Assembly: GCA_965112735.1 (NCBI GenBank)
Contig: OZ218953.1
Location: forward strand, 2,418,001 to 2,482,000
Direction of reading: 5' to 3'
Length of the DNA stretch: 64,000 nucleotides
DNA from: Phaeosaccion multiseriatum
Lineage: Eukaryota > Ochrophyta, other classes
Shown here: one piece after another, positions 30,972 through 42,824 of the stretch
How positions within the stretch are numbered: position 1 is the stretch's first letter
How the letters are laid out: each line of letters starts with the position of its first letter
The notes under the pieces: model-generated
What the model was told of the DNA's origin: nothing
Database searches by the model: none
Seen by the model: only the letters and a program-made list of their open reading frames with translations
Translations under genes and position numbers: made by a program

Positions 30972-32650
30972 TCATTCGCTTGTGACCTCAGAAAGGTGGC
31001 CGACAATGTGCGTAATCTCGCCCGAGTCCGAGTCGTCGGACACGGGGTAACAGCGCAGGTGGTTGCGAAACACCCTGCCCTCCTTGTTGTAGTTGTTCAC
31101 AATCATGGACGCGGGGAAGCCCTGCTCGGACAGGGTGCAGAGCTTGCTGACGGTGTCCATGTCGGTTTCGGAGCCCTGCAGGATGGACAGGTTCTTGCCC
31201 TTGCACTCCTCGAGGGTGAAGCCGCACAGGTCCGTCCAGGCGTTGTTGACGTGCGTGATGCGGAAGGGACGCCGGGCGGTCGTCACCACAACCTACAAGC
31301 ATGGTGAATGGAAAATGGTTCACAATTAGGAAAGAGGCAAGGGGCATGCGGAGAGCAGTCGTGGTAGCGCAAAGAGGCGAGGGCAGCGAGCGAAAGAAAG
31401 CGTCACACAACAAACAGAACAGGGAGAGAAAGAGAGGGAAGAGAAGTGCCAACCAAACAGACTAAGGCCCTACTACGCACCTGGTGCTTTTCGTCCTTGA
31501 GGGCGGCCTCGAGAGTATTGGGTACGAGGTCGAACGACTCCTCTCCAGCAGCGCGCATGAGCTGGTGGTAAAATGCGATACCGTCGAAGCACATCTCCAG
31601 CTCCTCCAGCTGCGGGGTGAAGGGGGTGTTGCTTCCTCCTGCGGACGGCTCTTCCGAGAAGCGGGCGCGGAGGATGCCGCTCTGTTCGACCTCGCAGGCG
31701 GCGCCACACTCCATGGCGTCCTGTGGGTGTGGGGAGGAGAACAATGGGGGCATGTCAAGACTGGAGGCAAAGGAAGGCACCTCGAGTGAACACAAGATAA
31801 CACATCAGCCACCACAGACACACAGACACACACACACACACACACCTTGGAGCGCATGACGAAGTTACATGTGAAACCGGTGGAGTTGAAGTAGCAGGTC
31901 GACGTGTCGCAGCCAAGCAGGTACTCCAGCTGCACTCGGGTCTCCATCGTTCGCTTCTTCTTGCCCAACAGGTCGCACATGACCATGAGCGAGGCAATGT
32001 CGCTGCACATGCCCTCCACGCCGAGCAAGACGCGACGGTTGTTCACGACGTCGAGGATGTTGAAGGAGCGGTACGGCGTCACGGGAAGGGTCAAGGTAAA
32101 GTCCTCGCTGAGGAGGGCTCCCCACTGGTCTTCGTCCATCACGCCCTGGGCCCGCATGTTCATCACCTTGCTCAAAATCTCAATCCACTTGAAGTGTCGG
32201 GCGGACTCCTTGTCCTCCCTCTCCTGGTGCTGTTTTTCCAGGGCGTTCTTCTGCTCGGTCAGGGTCTTGAGCTGCGACTGGAGATCTTCAAGGTAGGCTC
32301 TCTTCCTCTCTCTGGTGTTCCGCGCGTGCATGCGGTTGCGTTCGCGGCAATCCTTGCGGCTCTGCTGTTTATCTTCTGGAGACGCTTTCCCGGCAAGCTT
32401 CTGCCGCTTGGGGCAGCCGCGATTCTCGACGAATCTCTGCGATCACAGCAGAGAAGCAGGCAGACATCGGCAGTAAAGTAAGAAGGGGTACCGGGGGTGC
32501 GGCGGGGGGGGGGGGGGGGGGGGGACCCGCGCGTGTGGTGTTTGGCGGACGGTAGGGGGGGGTTGAAGTCAAATGTAGCGAACAGCAGAGAAAAACAGCA
32601 TGTACCTGCTCCCCTTGCCCCAGCTCCATCGCGGCGGTAGAGTAATCCAT
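30972..32650 (-). CDS. bZIP-PAS (aureochrome-like) protein lacking the LOV cysteine
   Basis: Four exons keep phase: 32650-32606, 32436-31846, 31720-31481 and 31292-30972 (398 residues). A bZIP basic region lies at about 42-60 (ERNRMHARNTRERKR, the N-x3-A-x3-R spacing of aureochromes), followed by a leucine zipper to about 95. The middle part (100-212) is conserved-looking but unassigned. A PAS/LOV-like domain at about 255-385 has GFTLEECKGKNLSILQG and NYNKEGRVFRNHL. In LOV photoreceptors the first motif is GRNCRFLQG; here the photoactive Cys is Leu (about residue 327), while the flavin-contacting N-Y-x-K-x-G...F.N is kept. So it is probably a nuclear DNA-binding regulator that cannot form the usual cysteinyl-flavin adduct. 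It might still bind flavin or another ligand (inference). It sits head to head with Raptor. Confidence 0.85.
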
Positions 32651-32924
32651 AGCGATGCTTTCCTTTGTAGTGGAGATGAAAAAAGAGGAGACTGAGGAAA
32701 GGCAAATAGTGGGCGAGAGCCAGCGGTGGGACGGGGGGGCAGCCTTTATTGACTTAATAGAGGCGGAGGGGGGGCTGGGAAAAAAGTGAGTGTTGGTTGT
32801 TCGGACTCACAGTTGGCGAGTCCCTCATGAAAAAGAAAAGCCGTATAGCGCGACAAGAAGACGCCGCGAGGATGAGGCGGTGCGGTCGGCCATGCTAAGC
32901 AGCCACCGGGGACTGAAGTAAGGG
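32651..32924. promoter_or_regulatory. Shared divergent promoter region, bZIP-PAS and Raptor
   Basis: 274 bases between the two start codons. It contains CTTTATTGACTTAAT at 32744-32758, a 15-base sequence found exactly again in the PPR/nicotinamidase divergent space at 54590-54604. The rest is GC-rich. Promoter function is inferred from position. Confidence 0.4.
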
Positions 32925-35900
32925 ATGGCTCTTCCAAACGCCATAATCCCACCCACGACGACGACATCACAGGAGCTCCACGATACCCAGCACATCCTCT
33001 ACCATCAAGGACAGCAACCTTACCAGCAGATTCAGCCGACGCAGCAGCAGTTTGGTCATCCCCAGCAGCAGACCTACTACCTCGGACGCCTGGACTCCCA
33101 TGGCCGGCCCACCAGCGCTTACACGACCTTGGGCGGCCCGGTCTCTGCGTATCCCCACCCCCAAGGCATGCATGGCGGCTACCTCCAGCAGCGGCCGCAG
33201 CAGTCGACGTCTATTTTTGCCCAGTCAAATGGTTCAGCAACACGTCTGGGCCCAGCTCCAGCCCTTGGAGGGGGCGGTTCTGGTGCAGTGAAGCACAAAT
33301 TACTGTCAAGTCGGGGGGACGAGAAGGGCGGTACGAGCAGCAGTATTCAAAACGGCGGCGCCAGCCCGGATGTGGACCCTCCCCTTCGGAGCTTCCTGCT
33401 GGATCCCCGGCATGCTGAGAGTGTCTTCACGAGAGACACCCCACCGACCAACCAGGTAGAGAGGGGGGCAGGGGAGGAGAGGCTGGGGGTGGGAGGGAGG
33501 GGAGAGGTATGTGTAACCTTTTCCTTAGAGCAGGGGAGGCTGAAGAAGAGATTCAATACCACACCACCCCCAAAAAGGGAGCAAGAAATCCATGTTATGT
33601 CAATCACCGTACCATCAGCACTAGACTTTGCTCGTCTTGCCTGAACCAACCCTCGCCCACTGGGACGGGACGTTTCGGTCCATTGCTATCGAATGATGCT
33701 CGGTTGATCGATCGATCGACCCATCTACCTCTCGCAGGCCACGTGGCGGATGACTGACCGCATGAAGACTGGTCACGTGGGGCTAGTAATGTGCCTCAAC
33801 ATCGGCACGGACCCGCCAGACGTGATTAAGATCAGCCATTGCGCCAGGGTTGAGTGCTGGGTGGACCCCACGGGCAAGACGCGCAACAAGGTGAGGAGAC
33901 TTTTGGTTATGTAGATCTGGTGTGTGTGTTTTGGGGGCTGCTCAGCAGTCCCCTCCCCTCCCCTTTCTCCTTAGAGTGTGAGTGTCGTTGTCTCTGTCTA
34001 CTGTCTCCGGTGCTCGGTTAGGTACCTCAGCTTTCCTCCGCCTTTCTTCCCCATCCCTGCCGGGCTGCAAGTATCTGTTCCGCTCGCGAAGCTGCTACTC
34101 TGAAAGTTTGCGTTTGAGTTTGTTCAGGGCCAGTTGGAGTGCTTGTCTTCCATCCCCCCCCCCCCCCCACCCCCCTACGCCGGGTCATGACTCACTTCCT
34201 CCACATCAATGTTTGTGTTGGCACCCTTGAATGCGCGCAGGCGAGAGAAATCGTAGGGAAGGCATTGCTCGAACAGTATGAACGGCTCCAAGCCAGGGCA
34301 AAGTACAAGTGAGTTGGGGGCTTTGCTTTGCTTGCTGGCAGCAAAGTATGTCATGAGCAGAGGCTCGCTGTTGCCCGTCTTATCCCGCGACAGGAGTCCC
34401 CGCCTCTCCGTACCTCCCCCGTTGTCCTCATGGGACGTCAATTCATCCACTTTCTGCCCCCCCCCCCCTCTTCCCCCTCCTGCCCTTCTCAAACTGCACT
34501 TCTCGCATATACACAGGTTATGTCTAGACCCTACCGTGGAGGACGTGAAGAAACTTTGCATCACGCTCAGGAAGAACGCCAAGGGAGACCGAGTGAGTGC
34601 AAGCCGCTGGGATATAGGGGCAGAGCGGGACACACGTTGGAGGGGGGCAAAGGATGGCTCCGCGAAAGGGGTGAAGAGAGAGGGAAAAGAGAGGGAGGAA
34701 GGGTCAAGGCAAGGCGGGGAGACAGAGACAGGCAGGCAGTGGCACAGCACAGACGCTTGCCTCACCTCCACCTGCTCTTCTCTCGCAGGCGCTCATTGAT
34801 GGAATGACGGCCGATCCTCTTCCCTTTTTCCTTCCCTCTATCCCAACACTCTCCAATGCATCATGCATACGTGCACCATGCGTCCTTCCGTCCGTCCTTC
34901 CCCCCTGCTTCGCGCTCATCCATCCCCGCCGGCTCTTCCGTCTGTGCGTGTGCGTGTGTGTGTGCGTGTACTAGGTGCTCTTCCATTTCAACGGCCACGG
35001 AGTGCCGAAGCCATCCACAAATGGCGAGATTTGGGTGTTCAACAAGAACTATACTCAGGTGTTGTGTGTGTGTGTGCTCTGTGTGCTGCGTGCGTGTATC
35101 TGGGGACCCATCCACCTGTATACCTCTCCCTCCCTCTCTCCCTCTCTCTCTCCCTCTCTCTCTCTCCCTCCCTTCCTCTCCCTCCCTCCCTCTCTCTCTC
35201 CCTCCCTCTCTCTCCATCCCTCTCTCCCTCCCTCTCTCTCCCTCCCTCCCTCTCTCTCCATCCCTCTCTCCCTCTCTCTCCCTCCCTCCCTCCCTCCCTC
35301 TCCCCTCCGACCCTCTCTCGATCGATCAATCGACCAATCAACCTTTGGTACTTCCCCGTCCCCTCCCTCTTATTCCTCGACAACAATAACACAAAAAACA
35401 GTACATTCCGCTCAGCGTGTACGAGCTGAAGGGCTGGATCCAAAACCCGAGCATCTTTGTGCTGGACTGCAGCGCGGCAGGAGTGCTCCTCCCGCACTTC
35501 GCTGCTCCTATCCCTGCCTGGGCTACTGCCGGAGATGGAGGAGGAGGAGGAGGAGGAGGAGGAGGAGGAGGAGCAGGGGGAGAGGGAGGAGAAGGAGGAG
35601 GAGCAGGAGGAGGAGCAGGAGGAGGGGAAGGAGAAGCAGCAGCAGCAGCAGCAGGAGGAGGAGGATCAGGAGCAGCAGCAAAAGGAGGAGGAGGGGGGGG
35701 GGGGGGGCAACAAGCGGCGTCTTCTGGTGTTGCCACCGCGGCTGCTGCACCCTCCTTGGGGGCGGGAAGAGGAGGGGGTGGGCAGGGGCGCGGCGCCGGA
35801 GGAGGAGGAGGAGGAGGAGGAGGGGGCAGAAGAAGAGACCTGTCCACAGACTGCATCGTGCTCGCTCCGTGCAAGGCCAACGAGATTCTGCCCATGAACC

Positions 35901-38361
35901 CCGACTTCCCCGCAGACATCTTCACGGCCTGCCTCACCACGCCCATACCCATCGCGCTGCGGTGGTTCATTGCGCAGAATCAGGTCAGTCAGTCGGTCTG
36001 TCTCGTCGGTCACAGTCTCGAGAAAAGGGTGGTCGATAGTACACGATAGAAGTCGACGTGTAGAGGGACGTGTCTGTCTGTCTGTCTCTTTCTTTCTTTC
36101 TCTCTCTGTGTATGTGTGTGTCTGTGTATGTGTGTGTCTATCTGTCTCTCTCTCTGTGTGTGTGTTTGTGTGTGTAGGGGCAGGCTTCGAGGCTCAGTAA
36201 GGAGACCTTCTTCCTCCTGCATCCTTGATTGGGAAGGGGGGGGGAAGAGAGCGGAGGCCAGGCGAAGATGCAAAGAGGCGAAGAGGCGAAGAAGCGAAGC
36301 CGACGCCTCAGATGGCAGCGGACGGAGCAGGCACAAACAACACACGCTCTTATGGTAGTTACTTACTATCATACTTGCTTGCCTGGCCGCTGCCCCCTCC
36401 CCTCTTCCCCCCCCCCCCCCCCTCCCGTCATCCTCCTCGTCGGTGCCCATACCTTCCTCTTGCTCTTCACCCCATGACATCCGCCCTTGCTGCCCTGCGT
36501 GCACAGCTGAGCATGTCTGGAGTGGAACCGGCGTGGGTGGACGAAATCCCAGGCAAGCTCGCAGACCGGAAAACCCCTTTGGGCGAGCTCAACTGGGTCT
36601 TTACGGCCATCACCGACACTATTGCGTGGAACTGGCTCCCCTCCAGTCTCTTTCAAAAGCTGTTTCGACAGGACCTGTTGCTCGCCAGCCTCCTGCGAAA
36701 CTTCCTCCTCGCGGACCGCCTCCTTCGAAGCATGAACTGCACCCCCGTCTCCCAGCCCCGCCTGCCCCCCACGAGCCAGCACCCCCTCTGGCAAGCATGG
36801 GACCTGGCGGCAGAGGCGTGCCTGTATCAGCTCAACGCCGCACGCAACAACCGCCCCTCCCACGCCTCACCGGCGCGAGTGCTCAACGCTCACATGGGGC
36901 CCTCGTCTCCCATGGATCACCACATGAGCCTGGCGGGTGGCGGGGGAGGGGGGGGGAGGAGAGGGATGGGGAGGAGGAGATCCTCGGCTGTCCACAGATG
37001 GCTTCTTTCGGGAGCAGCTGACGGCCTTCGAGGTGTGGCTGGAGTTCGGTGGACAGGTATGTTGTGTGTATTGTTTCGTGCGTACTTACAACATGTGTAC
37101 GTGTGCTTGTCGCCGCCGGGTGCTTTCATGTCTTGTGACGACCGCTTTTGTCTCTTTTATCCCGCAATTCTGCCCACTTTCCCGCCCCTTCCTCTGACTC
37201 TCCTGCCTTCTCTGCCCTTCTTTCTTTCGGCCCCTCTTCGCTGCTGCTGCTGCTGCTGCTGCTCCTGTACCACCAACTGCCCTACCAATTCAGGTTGGGT
37301 CTGCCGTGCTGAAAGCCCCGGAGCAGCTCCCCATCGTACTGCAGGTCCTTCTCAGTCAGGCCCACCGCCTCCGCGCCCTCAAGCTGCTGCGCCGCTTCCT
37401 CGACCTCGGGCCCTGGGCAGTCAACCTTGCCCTCTCCGTAGGCATCTTCCCCTATGTCACCAAGTTGCTTCTGGCGCCTGCCTCGGACCTCCGGCAGGTG
37501 TTGGTGCGGATCTGGGCAAGGATCTTGGCGTTTGATCCGTCATGTCAGGAGGACTTGGTCAGAGACAAGTCGCATGCGAGCTTTGTCAACCATCTCAAGG
37601 CGGGCGTTTCAGCGGAACAGCGGGTGATGACGTGCTTTATCCTCACGGTGATTATGAACGACTTGCCGGCGGGCCAGGAGGCTTGCCTCAAGTCCAAACT
37701 GCATCAGACGTGCATCGAACAAATCGACGGCAGCTTTGCGGCTCATGCTGAGGTGGCTGCTTCGGCTTCTTCTTCGGACACAGGAGGAGGAGGAGGAGGA
37801 GGAGGCGGGGCGGCAATGGGAGCGTCGCCGTCGTCTGTGTCTCTGAAGTACCCGGCCCTGAGCCCAGCGGAGCTCAAGTGGCTCTGCCTGTGTCTGGCCA
37901 AGCTGTGTTGGGGCTACCCGGAGGCCCAAGTAGCCTGCATTCAGTCGAGGGGCCAGGCGAGCCTGTTTCGCTGTCTGCGTGACGGCAATGTGCAAGTGAG
38001 ATGCGCCGCGGCGTACGCAATGTCCTCCCTCTTCAGTGACCACAGGCAAGGACACGCTCCCTACAGCCCTCAGGAGGGGGGCGGCGTGGGTGGAGCTGGG
38101 CCGGTGAGAGGGGGAGGAGGAGGAGGAGGAGGAGGAGGAGGAGGAGGGCCCTCCAGTGGGGGGCCCAAATTGTCTTTCGGGTCCCGGGGTGCGGGCTCCG
38201 TGTCAACTCCTTCGCTACGCCCTCAGCTGTCGCAGCCTCAGCTATCACAACATCAGAACTACTCGCAACAGCACTACCAGCAATACGACCAGCACCACCA
38301 CCAGCAGCAGCAGCAACAGCAGCAGCAACAGCATATGCACCAGCAGCAGCAGATGCACCAC

Positions 38362-38392
<31 letters not shown>

Positions 38393-41300
38393 CGAGGCAG
38401 CAGCAACAGCACCAGCAGCAGCAGGCGAGGCAGCAGCATCAACAGGACAACAAAACCCTCAGTCCAGACCTGAGTGTCCTGTCGGGCGACCGCCAGGAGA
38501 AGGAGATTATGCTCGCTCTGAACCTTGCCGAGTTCTCGGGCGACGGCAGCCCCTTGGTGCGCCGAGAGGTGGTGCTTGCGTTGGCCACCCTCATCTCAAG
38601 TCCCAAGCATCTGTCCAGCTTTGTGCGCGTGGCCTACGAGCTCGTGGTGGTAAAGCCCTACTTGATCATCCCCCCAAGCCTGGGCATGCCCCCTGTCCGA
38701 CCCTGGTGCCCTTCATCGCAGACTCCCATCGCGCCTCATTCTCAGGCCCAGCAGCCCCAGGCCCAGCCCCACGCTGCTGCTGCTGCTGCTGCTGCTATAT
38801 CGCCAGCTGCTGCTGCTCCGTCTCATGCCCATGCCACCACGCCTGCTGCCCCCGCCCCCGCCCCTGCAAGGAGCCCTCCTCCTCCTCCTCCGGTCCCACA
38901 GGAAGGGCAGGAAGGACAAGGAGGACGGGGACGGTATGCTGAACACGCGGCGGGTGTTGATATCGAACCCTCGGTATTGCCGGGGATGAGCTCGTCAGAT
39001 GGGGGATACGGTTCCTCTGTCACTACCTCCATCATGAGCGCGGACAGCCGCAGCAGCGGGATGGTCGTTGCCGGCGGTGCTGGTGCAGCAGCGTTGTTGA
39101 ATGGGGAGGTCGCAACGAACACTATTGGTAGCGGAAAGAATGAGGTGGGGGGGGGGGGCGAGGAAGGGGGGGCGAGGGCTGCCACAGCAGCGGGAGGAGG
39201 AGGAGGAGGAGGAGGAGGAGGAGGAGGAGAGGGAGGAGGAGGGGGGGAAGGAGGAGAGGATACGTCATTGATTCCTCAGGACAGCGGCAGGCCAGAGTCT
39301 TTGAGGATGGGGGGAGGAGGAGGAGGAGGGGCGCAGAGGGGGGGTGTCGGAGGGGGAACGGTCACCACATGTACGCCTCGAGGAGGAGGAGGAGTGACGG
39401 TGTCCTTCATGCTTCAGCTTAGCGAGCTGCTGGAGGTGTTGGGGCCGCTGGGACAGCACTACGTGAGGCTGTGGCTGGTGCTGCGAAAGGTGCATCGCAC
39501 GGATTCCTTTAAGCCTGTTGTGGATACGGCAACAGTTGTCGTCGCCATGGTGAACGAGTTGGTGTTTCAGGTGCAGCATACAATGGCTATGTATCACCAT
39601 CGGGGTCAGGCGGGCGGGGCAGGGGGGCCGTCAAGCCAGGCACGAGACCAGCGACAGCAGCGGCGGGAGGGGCTGGAGGCCGGGGGAGGGCTAGGAGTGG
39701 AAGGAGGAGGAGGAGGAGGAGGGGGGGGGGGGGGAGGGGAAGGGCTCCCACCAAATCCGATTCGCGCCCTCACCCGGGGAGTGTCTCTGTCTTCGCACAG
39801 GGGCTTTCACGCTGCCCAGGGTGGCGCCTCGAGTATACCCCACGGAGGGAACAGAGGAAGGACAGTCACAGAGGCGGGGGGCGTGGCACCGTCGACGTCG
39901 TCTTCTCCATTGGAGGGGAAGGGCATGCCCCGTCTCAACACCGTCGCTGGTAACTTCCCCAGTATGGAGGCGTCGGCAGGGGGCGGAGATGGGGGCCACG
40001 GAAGGGTGCGCGGTAACAGTGGTGGCGTGGCGGCAGGAAGGAAGTCCAAAGGTTTGTCCTTTGGACAGTCACCAGACCTTCTGCGCGGCAGCATTCACGA
40101 GAGTATCAACGAGGACGACAGCGAGGGCGACGGCGAGGATGACTACTTTCTGCACAATGGCGAAGCGGATGGTGATGACGCATCGGTGGCTTCCTCCCTG
40201 TCCTCCGCCAGCAACAGCCCACCTGACTACTTCAAGCATCTCACGCCCCCCCCAGCGGTAAGAAGCAGCAAGGCCCCTTCCCTCTGCCTCCACACCATGC
40301 GAGGCTGCTGCCGCCATCCAGCCCTCCAGGGCGCCTTTGCTGGTGTCATAAGAACAACGTTGAGCAATTCTAACCCCAACCTCAACCGCTCTCCTCCTCC
40401 TCCTCCTCCTCCTCCTCCTCCTCCTCCTCCTCCTCTTCCTCCTCCTCCGCCTCCTCCTTCTCCTTCTCAGGACTGGCTTGATCAGCCGCACCTGATGCAC
40501 TCCTTCTACCGCTGGTGCTGTCGACAGTTCCAGGGGGGTCTGGCCGGTGGGGGCTGCACGGCAGAGGAGCAGCAGCATGTACAGAGACTGGCCAGTGACC
40601 CTCTGAGCTACAAGGGCGCACAGGAGCTGTACTTTAGTATGCGCAACAGAAAGGTTAAAGCCCAGCAGGTATGTGGAGGGAGGGAGGGAGGGAGGGAGGG
40701 AGGGAGGGAGGGAGGAATTGAGGGAGTGAGTGAGTGGTGCCATCCCTTGCCTGGTCTGGCTTTGCATTGCCTCCTTCCTTCATTCCTTCCTTCCTTGCTC
40801 GTCTATTCCAATTTAATGCACCCATCCTACCCACCCCAGGCTGATCTGGAGAAGGAATACGCCTACTTAGAAGTCGACCCCCACTCCATTGACAGCGGAC
40901 CGCTGAGCTTCCTTCGTCCCCCGAGCAAGCGCTCTGTCGGTACAGGGGGCGCCGGTGGCAAGGCGCGCACTTTCAAGCTTCAGCAGAGGGGCATTTTAGA
41001 CAGCGATAGCCCGACCTCGCTGCTGCTTTTCCACGAGTTTGAGCCGCTGCTTGTGGTGGCCGATCATGAGGACGGCATCACAGTGTGGAACTACGAGCTT
41101 TCCACACAGTATGGCGGCTTCCGCAACAGCAGCGGGACTTCGCGGCAGTACGGCAGCGGCGCCACCAGCATCAGAGGAGGGGGAGGGGGTGGTGGTGGTG
41201 GAGGAGGAGGAGGAGGAGGAGGAGGAGGAGGAGGAGTCACCAACGCAGCAGGAGTAGTGGGAGGGCGTCTGACGTCTATTGCGTGGATCAACGAGGCATC

Positions 41301-42126
41301 AGAGTCGCTTCTTTTGGCGGGATCCGACGACGGCGTGGTGCGCGTGTGGGACGAGTTGCTGGAGCTGGCGGGAAGGCGAGGGGGAGGGCATGTGGGGCTT
41401 AAACCCCGACTCGTCACAGCTCTACGGGTGGCACCGGATTTGGTGGCAGGCCAGCGAGGCAGTGGGTTGGTCACGTCGTGGAAGCAGAGCTCTGGCATGC
41501 TTGCCTGTGGGGGGAATAGCCCCCGTATCCGACTGTGGGATATGGAGACGGAGCAGTGTGCAGCAACATGGGAGCATCGGGAGGAGGATTCCTGCGTTAC
41601 TTCCCTGGCCTCGTCGCCGCTCAGTGTGGCGCCGGGAGGTGGGCCAATGAGTGATGACATGGTGCTGAGTGGGTTTGGCAATGGGAGCATTCACCTGGAT
41701 GACACGAGGGTGGGCGGGGCGGCCAGGACGGTGAGGCGCTTCACGGAGCACCGAGCGTGGATTGTTAAGGTATTGTTCACGGGCAAGTCGGGCGGGCATG
41801 AGTTTATGAGCGGCTGTATCGACGGGGACCTGCGCACGTGGGACATTCGCATGGGCAGTCGCATCAGTGTGGTGAGCCTGCAGCGATCCTCCATGACTTC
41901 CATGGCTGTGCACCCGCACTGCCCCATCATTGCCAGCGGGAGCGAGAAGCAGTTCATCAAGGTCCTCACGCTGGACGGAGAGGCGTTGTCTGTGATTCGC
42001 TACCATGACGGCTTCTTGGGACAGCGCATGGGGCCTATTAGCGCGTTGGCCTTCAATCCGAGCAAGCCGGTGTTGGCGGCAGGGGCCACGGATAGCATTG
42101 TCAGTGTCTACTCGGCCTCGACTTGA
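32925..42126 (+). CDS. RPTOR: Raptor, regulatory-associated protein of TOR (TORC1 scaffold)
   Basis: Eleven exons keep phase: 32925-33455, 33738-33890, 34241-34308, 34517-34592, 34975-35058, 35402-35983, 36507-36936, 36998-37056, 37294-40257, 40471-40668, 40840-42126 (2,143 residues; human Raptor is 1,335). A Gln-rich N-terminal extension (1-177) precedes the RNC/caspase-like domain (about 178-500). Its dyad-like residues are visible: [11 protein letters not shown] (His near 284) and FVLDCSAAG (Cys near 327). Then comes [19 protein letters not shown] repeats ([14 protein letters not shown]...[18 protein letters not shown]), and a C-terminal WD40 domain (about 1720-2143; [29 protein letters not shown]). 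Extra length comes from poly-Gly/Ala, poly-Gln/His and Gly/Glu inserts, one inside the caspase-like domain and several between HEAT and WD40. Raptor recruits substrates to TOR kinase. The 61-base intron between exons 7 and 8 lies in Gly-coding low complexity and is the weakest junction. Confidence 0.93.
35539..35835. repeat. GGA/GCA trinucleotide tracts coding a Gly/Ala insert in Raptor exon 6
   Basis: Runs of GGA, GCA and G up to 12 bases encode about 100 residues of Gly, Ala, Glu and Ser inside the caspase-like domain, between the conserved Cys strand and [20 protein letters not shown]. The frame is open throughout. Confidence 0.85.
38290..38445. repeat. CAG/CAC repeat coding poly-Gln/His in Raptor exon 9
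   Basis: About 150 bases of CAG with CAC, CAA and ATG interruptions, read as Gln/His-rich sequence with a few Met. It lies between HEAT repeats of Raptor. Several shorter GGA runs (38110-38150, 39190-39260, 39703-39740) encode poly-Gly in the same exon. Confidence 0.85.
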
Positions 42127-42824
42127 GCGCTTGGTGTAGGGTGTGTATCACCAACTGCTCTGCTCCTACTGCTCTGCTCCTACTGCTCTTGCTGCTGCTA
42201 TACTGATGCACGGCGTGACGCAGAGTAGTGTGTGTGTGGCATGAGGAGACGAGGAGACGAGGAGACTGGGAAGCTTCTGTTTGGGTGGCAGTGGCAGTGG
42301 CAGTGGCCGGCGGGCGCCAAGTGCAACAGTTTGACCCTTTGTAGTGAGAACGTCATACGGGGAGGGGGAGGGGGTGGGGGGGGGGGCAACAAGAAGAATG
42401 GCCTGGTACGCTAGCTTTATAGTTTGATTGTAAATAGGGGAGATTGTTTTTTATAAATAGCTTTCTCTCGAAGGGTCGGCCCCCCGCGAGGTTTCTCTGG
42501 CTCCTGGCTTCTGGGCCGTAGCCCCCTCCAGGCTTCGGGCTTCTGGCCGCAGGCCAGTGGTCAGGCTTCAGGCTTCTCAGGCTGGGAGAAAAATGGGGGA
42601 CTTGGCAGGCTTCTCGCTACTTTCTGCAGGCTTCTGGCCGCAGGCCAGCCGCAGGCTTCTTACTTTCGGCCGCAGACCGTAGCAAAAAACGAAAAATCGG
42701 TGTTGCTCGAAGTGGAGTGTGGGGCGGTGAGACGTTACTTTTAGACAATAATGGATGGCACTTTAAGGGTGTTATCCTTCCGCCCCCCCCCTTTTGCTGC
42801 TTCTTCTTCTTCTTTTTTAAGAAA
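42127..42824. other. Raptor to RF1 intergenic region with CAGGCTTCT repeats
   Basis: 698 bases between two genes on the same strand. Just after the Raptor stop is TATCACCAACTGCTCTGCTCC followed by more CTGCTC units, which includes one reverse copy of the interspersed TTGGTGRTAC motif. From about 42500 to 42680 the 9-mer CAGGCTTCT recurs at least five times, and TTCTGGCCGCAGGCCAG occurs at 42541 and again at 42632; GGCCGCAGGCC is near-palindromic. No gene is seen. The region probably holds the Raptor 3' end and the RF1 promoter. Confidence 0.5.

Noticed and set aside
30972-32650. Functional blue-light LOV photoreceptor (true aureochrome)
   Set aside because: The cysteine needed for the flavin adduct is replaced by Leu; kept as aureochrome-like only.
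34790-34975. Extra Raptor exon after a CTCTCGCAG acceptor ([11 protein letters not shown]...)
   Set aside because: Raptor joins the preceding exon directly to VLFHFNGHG; the extra piece has no counterpart and no good donor.
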